Below are positions 16,891 through 24,362 of a stretch of DNA of 42,940 nt, one piece after another (position 1 is the stretch's first letter; every line of letters begins with the position of its first letter). The notes beneath the pieces were generated by a model that saw only the letters and a program-made list of their open reading frames with translations, was not told where the DNA came from and did no database searches. This DNA comes from Nosocomiicoccus massiliensis (GTDB lineage: Bacteria; Bacillota; Bacilli; Staphylococcales; Salinicoccaceae): the NCBI RefSeq assembly GCF_000438455.1, contig NZ_CAVG010000040.1, positions 1-42,940 on the forward strand, read 5' to 3'. The position numbers were made by a program, and so were the translations under genes.

Positions 16891-18285
16891 ATGGATGCTA
16901 CATTTATTATTATAAATCTAGTTGTATTTTTTGCGCTCCTTGTTGGAGTTTTTTTCATGCAAAAAAAGCATATTAAATTTTCATACCGCGTATTAATCGC
17001 ACTCGGTATTGGCTTAGTATTCGGTGGAATTATTCAACTTCTATATGGTGCTGATTCATACGTCACGACTCAAACGACAGGTTGGATGGGCCTCATCGGA
17101 AATGGCTTCATTCGATTACTACGTATGATCGTTATTCCACTGATCTTCGTATCAATTTTAAGTGCATTTGCGAAATTAGAAGTTAGAGAGAAGTTTTTAA
17201 AGTCTGCAGTTAAGGCAATTTCGATCTTACTCATTACTGTCGCTATTTCTGCGGTAATTGGTATTACGACAGCTATCGCATTTAACTTAGACGCTTCAAG
17301 CATTAACTTAGGGGAAGCTGAAAACGCACGTAGTTTAGATATTGAATCAACAGCTTCAGAAATTGAAGGGTTAACGTTACCAGAACAAATTACGCAACTG
17401 ATCCCAGCAAATCCATTTTTAGACTTTACAGGTCAGCGTGGTGCTTCGACAATTGCGGTCGTAATTTTCACAGCATTACTCGGATATAGTTTATTAAAGT
17501 TTAAAAAACACGATGAAGTACGTGCAAACAAATTATCAGAGGGGATTTTAATCCTCAACGATTTCGTCATGGAACTCGTTAAAATTATTTTACGCTTAAC
17601 GCCATACGGAATTTTAGCAATTATGGCAAATACTGTTGCAACAAGTGACTTTAGAGCTTTAGTGGATTTAAGCTTATTCGTCGTCGCGTCTTACGTTGCA
17701 CTCATTGCGATGTTTATCGTTCATTTAATTATTATTGCATTAACGGGGTTAAGCCCATTCACTTACGTTAAAAAGACGGCTGAAGTGTTACTATTCGCAT
17801 TTACGTCACGTTCAAGTGCAGGTGCGTTACCGTTAAATATTCAAACTCAAACGACACGCCTCGGTGTACCGTCAAGTGTTGCAAACTTCTCTGCAAGTTT
17901 CGGATTATCGATTGGACAAAATGGATGTGCCGGAATTTACCCATCAATGCTTGCGATAATGGTTGCACCAGTTGCTGGAGTGAATGTTGACTTACAGTTT
18001 ATACTCACGTTAATCGTCGTTATCGTAGTTACAAGCCTTGGTATCGCTGGTGTAGGAGGCGGTGCGACGTTTGCTGCCATTATCGTTTTAAGTACGATGA
18101 ACTTACCAGTTGCACTCGCAGCAGTATTAATTTCTGTTGAGCCGTTAATCGATATGGGACGTACAGCATTAAACGTTAGTGACTCTATGGTCGCAGGTAC
18201 TGTAACAGCAAAAACTGACGGTACTCTAGACAAAGACACTTACGATAATATGTCTTACGATGAACTTACAACTTCAAATATCTAA
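16891..18285 (+). CDS. tcyP: L-cystine symporter of the DAACS family (TcyP-like)
   Basis: A 464-residue Na+/dicarboxylate-type symporter. I start it at ATG 16891, behind AAAGGATGTTATTC; a 15-codon open extension to 16846 has no ribosome site. Long hydrophobic helices, the hairpin FTSRSSAGALPLNIQTQ (about 310), the SFGLSIGQNGCAGIYPS substrate segment and GIAGVGGGATFAA are those of TcyP (YhcL), the Bacillus/Staphylococcus cystine importer, rather than of glutamate carriers with NMDGT. It would supply cysteine sulfur. No operon partner; the next gene is CsbD under its own promoter. Confidence 0.85.
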   Translation: MDATFIIINLVVFFALLVGVFFMQKKHIKFSYRVLIALGIGLVFGGIIQLLYGADSYVTTQTTGWMGLIGNGFIRLLRMIVIPLIFVSILSAFAKLEVREKFLKSAVKAISILLITVAISAVIGITTAIAFNLDASSINLGEAENARSLDIESTASEIEGLTLPEQITQLIPANPFLDFTGQRGASTIAVVIFTALLGYSLLKFKKHDEVRANKLSEGILILNDFVMELVKIILRLTPYGILAIMANTVATSDFRALVDLSLFVVASYVALIAMFIVHLIIIALTGLSPFTYVKKTAEVLLFAFTSRSSAGALPLNIQTQTTRLGVPSSVANFSASFGLSIGQNGCAGIYPSMLAIMVAPVAGVNVDLQFILTLIVVIVVTSLGIAGVGGGATFAAIIVLSTMNLPVALAAVLISVEPLIDMGRTALNVSDSMVAGTVTAKTDGTLDKDTYDNMSYDELTTSNI

Positions 18286-18304
18286 CTTTATTTTACGGTT
18301 CGAT

Positions 18305-18329
18305 GTTTTAAAACATATAGAACGGGTAT
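18305..18329 (+). promoter_or_regulatory. Sigma-B type promoter of the csbD-like gene
   Basis: -35 GTTTTA (18305-18310), a 13-nt spacer and -10 GGGTAT (18324-18329) closely match the general-stress sigma-B consensus GTTTAA-N12-14-GGGTAT. B. subtilis csbD is itself a sigma-B gene. The -35 is part of the palindrome ATGTTTTAAAACAT, which also lies in an imperfect hairpin. Confidence 0.65.
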
Positions 18330-18365
18330 ATATCTAGTACTTCAGAAATGAAAGGTATGATATGA

Positions 18366-18551
18366 ATGAGTAAATTTGAAGGTAAAGTAGATCAATTAAA
18401 AGGTAAAGCAAAAGAAACAGCTGGTAAAGCGTTAAACGATAAGAGTAAAGAATTCGAAGGTAAAGCAGATCAAGCTGCTGGTAAAGCAAAAGATGCTGTA
18501 GATAATGCATCTAAAAAAACTAAAGACCAAATTGGTAAATTAGGCGAATAA
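18366..18551 (+). CDS. CsbD family general-stress protein
   Basis: A 61-residue, very hydrophilic protein rich in Lys, Ala and Gly. It is built of two related units, each reading FEGKxDQxxGKAK followed by a short helix, beginning at about residues 4 and 30. This is the CsbD fold found across bacteria as an abundant small protein induced in stress and stationary phase; its biochemical activity is unknown. AAAGG lies 10 bases before the ATG. The sigma-B-like promoter upstream and a strong terminator downstream make it a self-contained stress gene. Confidence 0.9.
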   Translation: MSKFEGKVDQLKGKAKETAGKALNDKSKEFEGKADQAAGKAKDAVDNASKKTKDQIGKLGE

Positions 18552-18560
18552 TCGCATAAC

Positions 18561-18588
18561 AAAGGGAGTTCCATTCGGAACTCCCTTT
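18561..18588. terminator. Bidirectional terminator between csbD-like gene and thiD
   Basis: A perfect 12-bp stem (AAAGGGAGTTCC / GGAACTCCCTTT) with an ATTC loop followed by a U-run on the plus strand. Confidence 0.9.
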
Positions 18589-18590
18589 TT

Positions 18591-19412
18591 TTATTTTTCG
18601 ATAATTTCAATACTATCTTTTACCTCTACCCAGTGGTTTACGGGACCATGTCCGTGACCGACTTCTATACGGTCTTCAATCGCGCTTTGGATAAAACTCT
18701 TCGCCGTAATAATTGACGTTTTTAAATCATTTCCTTTTGCAAGTTCAGATGCGATACACGCTGCGAACGTATCCCCTGTACCGTGTGTACGATTCGTATC
18801 GATACGTGTGCCGCGCATCCAAAACTCTTCATCTTTTAAACTGACGAAGTCTTCAGCATACAGATCATCACGGTGTCCACCTTTAATAACGACGTTTTCT
18901 GCCCCGAGTGCTTTTAAATAATTCGCCGCTTCAACCATATCTTCTCCTGATTGAATCGTTAAACCTGTTAACACTTCAGCTTCGGGAATGTTTGGTGTAA
19001 TAATCGCTGCAAGGGGTACTAATTCTGACTTTATTGAATCGATTGCGCCGTCTTCGAGTAATTTATGACCACCTTTTGCTATCATCACTGGATCTAATAT
19101 GTACGGTCCAAAATCGACTCTTTTTAAGTTTTCTACAACACATTTTACATGTGCCTCACTTGCGAGCATACCTGTTTTACACGCACCGATTTTAAAATCA
19201 TCTGCGAGAGAATCAAACTGTGCATCAATAAACTCTGTCGGTACATAATATGCGTCTTGTACGCCTTTTGTGTTTTGTGCTGTGAGTGCGACGACAATGC
19301 TCATTCCAAATACGTTACGCGCTTGAAACGTTTTTAAATCTGCTTGAATACCTGCACCGCCTCCAGAGTCTGAACCTGCGATTGTAACTGCTTGTGGTGT
19401 TGAGTTAATCAT
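18591..19412 (-). CDS. thiD: Hydroxymethylpyrimidine / phosphomethylpyrimidine kinase
   Basis: A 273-residue ribokinase-fold enzyme that phosphorylates HMP twice to HMP-PP for thiamine synthesis. It shows TIAGSDSGGGAGIQADLKTF (about 10-29), LDPVMIAKGGHKLL (about 111-124), ITPNIPEAEVLTG and the catalytic anion hole THGTGDTFAACIASELAKG (about 209-227). The stop of thiE directly abuts its start, and it is the last gene of the thiM-thiE-thiD operon under the TPP riboswitch. ThiD can also act in vitamin B6 salvage in some Firmicutes, but operon context argues for thiamine. Confidence 0.95.
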   Translation of the reverse strand: MINSTPQAVTIAGSDSGGGAGIQADLKTFQARNVFGMSIVVALTAQNTKGVQDAYYVPTEFIDAQFDSLADDFKIGACKTGMLASEAHVKCVVENLKRVDFGPYILDPVMIAKGGHKLLEDGAIDSIKSELVPLAAIITPNIPEAEVLTGLTIQSGEDMVEAANYLKALGAENVVIKGGHRDDLYAEDFVSLKDEEFWMRGTRIDTNRTHGTGDTFAACIASELAKGNDLKTSIITAKSFIQSAIEDRIEVGHGHGPVNHWVEVKDSIEIIEK

Positions 19413-20045
19413 TTAATTGTCCTCCAAAATATGTTCTATTTTTTGTTTTAAACCACTTACTTTTTCTGCAACGTTTTCTGCTAACATAATTTCAGATACA
19501 ATAGCTGCACCTTTTACTCCTGTGTCTTTTAATACGTCTATGTTTTCTTCTTTAAGACCACCGATCCCAACAGATGGCACGTTCGTATGTTGAATGACTT
19601 CGACTAACGCCTCTTTTGACTGAACAATCGTTTCTTTAGTGTTTGTATCAAAGAATGCCCCGACGCCGAAATAATCTGCACCACCTCTCTCTGCTTCTAT
19701 AGCTCGAGTAGTTGTTTTTACAGTGACACCGAGTATTTTATCGTCACCTATAATTTGTCGAGTAATATGTACAGGTAACTCCTCATCCCCGATATGAACA
19801 CCCGCAGCATCAACTGCTAAAGCAATATCTACACGGTCATTAATAATAAGTGGCATGTTATATTTGTCCGTCACTTCTTTTACTTTAACGGCGAGATTGT
19901 AAAACGCGTTTGTCGTTAACTCTTTTTCTCGTAGTTGTACGATCGTGGCCCCATTTTGGCACGCTTCTTCAATGATCGATAAAAACTCATCATCGCTATA
20001 ATCGTATCGACCTGTCACTAAATATAAACTTAAATCGAATGTCAT
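19413..20045 (-). CDS. thiE: Thiamine-phosphate synthase
   Basis: A 210-residue TIM-barrel enzyme joining HMP-PP and thiazole phosphate to form thiamine monophosphate. Clear motifs are VQLREKEL (about 36-43), LIINDRVDIALAVDAAGVHIGDEELP (diphosphate/Mg site, about 62-87), GVTVKTTTRAIEAERGGADYFGVGAFFDTNTK, and GIGGLKEENID. The start overlaps the thiM stop by 4 nt (ATGA), implying translational coupling. It is the middle gene of the TPP-controlled operon. Confidence 0.95.
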   Translation of the reverse strand: MTFDLSLYLVTGRYDYSDDEFLSIIEEACQNGATIVQLREKELTTNAFYNLAVKVKEVTDKYNMPLIINDRVDIALAVDAAGVHIGDEELPVHITRQIIGDDKILGVTVKTTTRAIEAERGGADYFGVGAFFDTNTKETIVQSKEALVEVIQHTNVPSVGIGGLKEENIDVLKDTGVKGAAIVSEIMLAENVAEKVSGLKQKIEHILEDN

Positions 20046-20848
20046 ACGTATTCTCCTTTAACTTCTTTCGTCCAATCCGTATCTTTTAATAGAGATAACT
20101 CGTTTAATAAATGAAATCTAAATTCATTTAGACCACGACTTTTCTCTGCTGCGACTTCACCGCAAATGTTAAAATAACTGACTCCGTTAATACATGCGTC
20201 TACAGGATGAAGACCACTGCCTAAATTCGCAGCAACTAATGCACCGACAGTATCTCCAGTTCCAGTAAATTGACCGTTATATTCAACGCCATTCGATAGT
20301 TTCACTACATGATCTTTACTGACGATAATATCGACTGGACCTGTCGCTAAGAAGACCATGTTTCCATGCTCTAGTGTTTTATCTTTTAACGCATCGATTA
20401 ACTCCTCTAAACGGTCCGCTTTCGTATCCTCTTCGCCAGCATCTACCCCTCGACCATGACTTTTCAGCTTACAAAAAGCACGCATTTCAGACATGTTACC
20501 TTTTACAACTGCAGGCTTAAGTTCAACGAGTGCGTCACCGATACTATTTCTAAATTCGCTCACGCCGTATCCGACTAAATCAACAACGACCGGCTTTTTA
20601 TGAGTATTCGCACGTGTCGCTGCATGTAACAAATGCTTCGCTTCATTGTATGGTAAACGCGCTAAGTTAATAAACAACGCGTCTACGGCTTGAATTACTT
20701 CATCTTGTTCATCAATATGAGCGGCCATAATCGGTTTTGCACCGACATATAATAAACTGTTCGCAATCATTTCAATAGAAATCTGATTCGTAATACAGTT
20801 CACGAGCGGGCTCGATTGAAGCGGAAATCCCGGTTTAAAATCCAACAA
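20042..20848 (-). CDS. thiM: Hydroxyethylthiazole kinase
   Basis: A 268-residue kinase of the ribokinase fold that salvages hydroxyethylthiazole. It shows PLVNCITNQISIEMIANSLL (about 16-35), GAKPIMA, the VVDLVGYGVSEFRNS substrate region, VKGNMSEM and the anion hole NGQFTGTGDTVGALVAANL. The start is TTG 20848 (a second TTG follows), with AGGAG seven bases before it; both lie in the terminator hairpin of the riboswitch. thiM-thiE-thiD without tenA is a salvage operon; de novo genes (thiC, thiG) are not seen here. Confidence 0.95.
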   Translation of the reverse strand: MLDFKPGFPLQSSPLVNCITNQISIEMIANSLLYVGAKPIMAAHIDEQDEVIQAVDALFINLARLPYNEAKHLLHAATRANTHKKPVVVDLVGYGVSEFRNSIGDALVELKPAVVKGNMSEMRAFCKLKSHGRGVDAGEEDTKADRLEELIDALKDKTLEHGNMVFLATGPVDIIVSKDHVVKLSNGVEYNGQFTGTGDTVGALVAANLGSGLHPVDACINGVSYFNICGEVAAEKSRGLNEFRFHLLNELSLLKDTDWTKEVKGEYV

Positions 20849-20850
20849 AA

Positions 20851-20887
20851 AAGCACTCCTTAATTATTTGCATAATTTCGGAGTGCT
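20851..20887 (-). terminator. Riboswitch-controlled terminator overlapping the thiM ribosome site
   Basis: On the minus strand AGCACTCC pairs with GGAGTGCT across an AU-rich loop, followed by six U (20847-20852). The 3' arm contains the AGGAG of thiM (20856-20860), and the U-run includes the first bases of the TTG start. Confidence 0.8.
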
Positions 20888-20901
20888 CAAAGAAGCCCTA
20901 A

Positions 20902-20981
20902 ACATTTGTTACCTACGCCAGCATTATCTGTACAGGTTCAATGGGTATAATCTCAGCCACAAAAGTAGCACCCCGAAATGT
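20902..20981 (-). promoter_or_regulatory. TPP riboswitch aptamer (thi box) of thiM-thiE-thiD
   Basis: Read on the minus strand, the P1 arms ACATTT (20976-20981) and AAATGT (20902-20907) enclose the conserved TPP blocks: GGGGTGC, GGCTGAGAT, ACCC, GAACCTGTACAG and GGCGTAGG. Thiamine pyrophosphate binding should favour the terminator just downstream and shut off thiamine salvage. Confidence 0.93.
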
Positions 20982-21019
20982 CTATATTATTTTCTTAAGT
21001 ATAACACATCAGTCGTCAT

Positions 21020-22420
21020 TTATTGGTTAAGTTTTTCAATCGACTGCGGTATTTTCTTTAATATTAAGTTCACACCAGAGTTATTGATGTGCGTCGTAGA
21101 TACTAAGTTACCGTATAGTTTCATTCTATCTAACACACCCGCTTCAGAGATCACCGAAAACTCTGGATATGTGATCTTAATACCACCGAGTGCGTCTACT
21201 TGTAGAATACCCTTATCGATTAAGGTCTTCACTAGAGGTGATGCGTTGTTTTTATCTGCTAGATTTTCCCCATTTAAGTTTGGTCCAACCGCACTCACCA
21301 TAACGTCTGCTGAATAGTTACCATCTTTAGTTTCAATCACAAACTCATCCTCGTAATTAATATCCTCCACACCAGATACGTACGTCAGTTGACCTGATTC
21401 AATGAGTGAGACAATTTTTTCAGCAGTCATTTTTGGGAATGGTCCTGTTAATTGACCGTGTATGCCTTTTAGATGCTTCATATAATATTTTTTATCTTCT
21501 AACGACAAGTCATTCCACACTTCTCTTAATACTTCTGATAATGCTTCCGCAACTTCTTGAACGACACCGAGCGTATCTAAATGTTCGAGTTGATATTTGA
21601 GCGAATCGAGGACCGGCATGTCATTGAGCTCTGTTAAAAGATGAAAATCTATACCTTGCTTCTTCGTTTCTTCTTTAAATATATCGACGATTGTTTGAAT
21701 CGTGATGTCTGTATTTTGTTTTAACGCTTCTACATCGATATCGACTTCCGCTTCATTTCCTCTAATGAAGGGCACCGTGCCACTTCGTGACGTCACTAAT
21801 ATATCGTTTTTATAGTTATGATGATGTAAATACATAATAATATCGAGTGACGTTAAGTTTGTTCCAATCACTCCGACAGATTTCGCGTTTAATAACACGT
21901 CACTATTGCGTTCTATCGGAAACGGTGTTGCGATATATTTGTCAATTTCTTTTAAATTATAAATATCCGTTTGAGGCAACTGTCCGATACATAAGTGTAC
22001 AATATCGACTTCGTATGTATCATCCGCATGGATGATATAACTCTTTTCTTTCACATCGATATCATCGACGACTGATGGTACAAACGTCACTCGGTTATCT
22101 TTTACATACTCTGAAAACACGTCATTAGAATACTCACCAAATTCTGGACGCGTAATAAATTCATGTTTTAATAAGTCTGGATCATGTGCCTTTAAATATT
22201 TGATGTATTCTTTTTTATCGTCCCACGGGGCGAGCGTCATCTTTTTTAGTCGCTGATTGAGTAGCAGTGCGTCATCATCTGGACCGAATGGATATCCAGT
22301 CCCTGCGGCATTTAAATCATCGAATATATAAATTTCCATATCTGGATTCTCAACATGGTCAATATAGTAGCGAAGCGTTCCGATGCCGGCCATGCCTGCA
22401 CCGACAATTGCGATTTTCAT
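21020..22420 (-). CDS. FAD/NAD(P)-binding oxidoreductase-like protein
   Basis: A 466-residue protein starting at ATG 22420, behind GAGG six bases upstream; a 9-codon in-frame extension lacks a ribosome site. A Rossmann motif IAIVGAGMAGIGTLRYY opens the protein, followed by FDDLNAAGTGYPFGPDDDALLLNQ, a middle VGVIGTNLTSLDIIMYL (second dinucleotide site) and a late VSAVGPNLNG. This is the FAD-NAD(P)-binding family (PF13454 type) often found with uncharacterised lysine/ornithine hydroxylase-like proteins. Substrate is unknown. It ends 38 nt upstream of the thiM riboswitch with no clear terminator between, so some read-through is possible. Confidence 0.75.
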   Translation of the reverse strand: MKIAIVGAGMAGIGTLRYYIDHVENPDMEIYIFDDLNAAGTGYPFGPDDDALLLNQRLKKMTLAPWDDKKEYIKYLKAHDPDLLKHEFITRPEFGEYSNDVFSEYVKDNRVTFVPSVVDDIDVKEKSYIIHADDTYEVDIVHLCIGQLPQTDIYNLKEIDKYIATPFPIERNSDVLLNAKSVGVIGTNLTSLDIIMYLHHHNYKNDILVTSRSGTVPFIRGNEAEVDIDVEALKQNTDITIQTIVDIFKEETKKQGIDFHLLTELNDMPVLDSLKYQLEHLDTLGVVQEVAEALSEVLREVWNDLSLEDKKYYMKHLKGIHGQLTGPFPKMTAEKIVSLIESGQLTYVSGVEDINYEDEFVIETKDGNYSADVMVSAVGPNLNGENLADKNNASPLVKTLIDKGILQVDALGGIKITYPEFSVISEAGVLDRMKLYGNLVSTTHINNSGVNLILKKIPQSIEKLNQ

Positions 22421-22472
22421 ATAGAACCTCATTTCTAACTGTTTCATTACTCATACCCGTTTCTCATAATAA

Positions 22473-22501
22473 AAACTCCTGCCTAAAATAGACAGGAGTT
22501 T
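22473..22501 (-). terminator. Terminator after the purine permease gene
   Basis: A 9-bp stem (AAACTCCTG / CAGGAGTTT) around an 11-nt loop, followed on the minus strand by a U-run (TTTTTATT). It stops transcription entering from the NCS2 permease gene. Confidence 0.75.
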
Positions 22502-22505
22502 CAAA

Positions 22506-22582
22506 TTATGACGGGTTGATTGACCAAATACCCGCTTCTTTTAATGCGTCTTTTCCTTGTAGTTCTTCCGTAATATCTCTCT
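22506..22582 (-). pseudogene. Coding-like tail in a shifted frame after the purine permease
   Basis: After the permease stop, the frame shifted by two bases reads ILIKRDITEELQGKDALKEA and ends GIWSINPS before a TAA at 22506. The composition looks like protein rather than spacer. It has no start codon of its own, and within the permease the same frame has a stop about 100 nt upstream. It may be the remnant C-terminus of another gene or a lost extension; I could not identify it. Confidence 0.25.
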
Positions 22583-23866
22583 TTATAAGAATCCGATTTG
22601 GATAATGAATAGTACCGCAAACACATATATTAACGGATGAACTTCTTTACCTCTACCTGCAACGAGTTTGAGTAACGGATATGTGATAAATCCGAGCGCG
22701 ATTCCCATTGCGATACTTGCCGTAAATGGCATCGTTAAAACGATAATAAATGTTGGGAATGCGTCATCAAAACGCGACCAATTGACTTTCGCTAATCCCG
22801 TCATCATAAAGCTACCAACGATAATGAGTGCTGGTGCTGTAATTGCAGATAACGCAGAAATAGATTCAATAATCGGTGAAAAGAATAACGTCAGCATAAA
22901 TAGTACCGCTACGACTAACGTCGTCAGTCCTGTACGTCCACCGACTTGAACACCTGATGATGATTCGATATACGCACTTGACGGTGTCGAACCAAACGTT
23001 GCACCAACTGTCGTTGCGACCGCATCTGCCATTAACGCCTTTTTAGCGCCTGGTAGTTCACCGTTTTTCATCAGCCCTGCTTGTTCAGCAACACCAATCA
23101 TCGTACCTGTCGTATCAAATAGTGTCACGAGTAAAAATGCGAATACGACTGAGTATAACGATTGACTAAATACTCCGCCTAAGTCGATATCAAAAAATAC
23201 TGGTGACGGAGGCGTAGATACAACACCATTATCGATGTGAAGAAGTCCAGTCACGTAACCGATAATTGCCGTTACGAGCATTCCGATAAATAGCGCCCCT
23301 TTAACGTTACGCGCGACAAGAATTAGCGTCAGTAATAAACCAACAACTGTCAGTAACGTGACAGGTGACGTAATATCACCAAACGCAACGAGTGTGCCTT
23401 CATCTGGCACGATAATCCCTGACATTTTTAAACCAAGTGAAGCAATAAATAATCCAATACCACTCGCGACCCCGACTTTTAACGGTGTTGGAATCGAGCG
23501 AATGAGTGTTTCACGAAGTGACGTAAATGTCAGAAGTAAAAATAGCATCCCTGCAAAAAACACTGTTCCGAATACCGCTTGATATGTAACGCCTTCAGTA
23601 AATACGACCGACACAAAATATGCGTTCATACCCATACCTGGCGCGATTGCGATCGGATAATTCGCCCATAACGCCATAATGAGCGTACCGACAACCGCAG
23701 AAATTACCGTCGCAATAAACACTTGGTTAAACGGTACCCCAGCTGCTGATAAAATCGCCGGGTTTACGATCACGATATACGCCATCGTAAGAAACGTAGT
23801 CAGACCCGCAATTAACTCCGTACGGACGTCTGTCCCACGTTCATGTAACTTAAAGAATTCATTCAT
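22583..23866 (-). CDS. NCS2/AzgA family purine permease (PbuG/PbuO-like)
   Basis: A 427-residue membrane protein with about 12-13 spans. Characteristic stretches are ELIAGLTTFLTMAYIVIVNPAIL (about 18-40), IAPGMGMNAYF (about 72-82), LFDTTGTMIGVAEQAGLM (about 246-263) and GATFGSTPSSAYIESSSGVQVGGRTGLT (about 286-313), all signatures of hypoxanthine/guanine/adenine transporters of the AzgA branch, B. subtilis PbuG being 440 residues. The exact base is not determined. No purine riboswitch or clear PurR box is visible in the 76-nt upstream region. It is monocistronic, with a terminator downstream. Confidence 0.88.
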   Translation of the reverse strand: MNEFFKLHERGTDVRTELIAGLTTFLTMAYIVIVNPAILSAAGVPFNQVFIATVISAVVGTLIMALWANYPIAIAPGMGMNAYFVSVVFTEGVTYQAVFGTVFFAGMLFLLLTFTSLRETLIRSIPTPLKVGVASGIGLFIASLGLKMSGIIVPDEGTLVAFGDITSPVTLLTVVGLLLTLILVARNVKGALFIGMLVTAIIGYVTGLLHIDNGVVSTPPSPVFFDIDLGGVFSQSLYSVVFAFLLVTLFDTTGTMIGVAEQAGLMKNGELPGAKKALMADAVATTVGATFGSTPSSAYIESSSGVQVGGRTGLTTLVVAVLFMLTLFFSPIIESISALSAITAPALIIVGSFMMTGLAKVNWSRFDDAFPTFIIVLTMPFTASIAMGIALGFITYPLLKLVAGRGKEVHPLIYVFAVLFIIQIGFL

Positions 23867-23942
23867 AATTATATTCTCCCTAATGATTAAACTAACATAA
23901 CTAGTTTACGCTTCATTCGCTTAGACGTCTAGAGGGTCCCAA

Positions 23943-24362
23943 CTACTTCACGATCACAACTGGTATTTTTGATTTCTTCGTGACTTGATGACTCACGCTT
24001 CCGAGCATCATCTCTTGGAATGCGTTTAACCCTCTTGAACCGATGACGACGACGTCATATGTACCTTCGTTTGCGATTGAAACTACTTTTCGAATCGGAT
24101 TCCCCGATTCTAAACGCAGTTGATAATTTACATCGTTTGAATCATATAATTCAGTAATTGGATGAAGCACTTTAATATGCTTCTCTTTTATATCTTTCTC
24201 GCCAGGTGCGTCTTGTAAAAAGTCGTATTTCACCGCTTCAGTTTCTAATACACTTAACACTGTAATGACACTCTCTTCACCAGCGAATTTTAACGCTTCT
24301 TTTGCAGCGCGAAAACTATAATCCGAGCCGTCTGAAGCGAGTAGTATTGATTTATACATCAT
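23943..24362 (-). CDS. Universal stress protein (UspA family)
   Basis: A 139-residue single-domain Usp. It has the N-terminal ILLASDGSDYSFRAAKEALKFA and the ATP-type phosphate loop VVIGSRGLNAFQEMMLGSVSHQV (G-x2-G-x9-G-S), so it probably binds ATP. The first ATG overlaps the SulP transporter stop by 11 nt, with AAAGGAG just ahead inside the transporter gene, so translation is coupled. Cytoplasmic Usp proteins paired with SulP transporters are thought to modulate the carrier; here that is an inference from overlap. Confidence 0.9.
   Translation of the reverse strand: MMYKSILLASDGSDYSFRAAKEALKFAGEESVITVLSVLETEAVKYDFLQDAPGEKDIKEKHIKVLHPITELYDSNDVNYQLRLESGNPIRKVVSIANEGTYDVVVIGSRGLNAFQEMMLGSVSHQVTKKSKIPVVIVK

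Noticed and set aside
23867-23942. Purine riboswitch or PurR box before the NCS2 permease
   Set aside because: I found no conserved purine aptamer blocks and no recognisable PurR box; only a short palindrome (TAGACGTCTA) is present.
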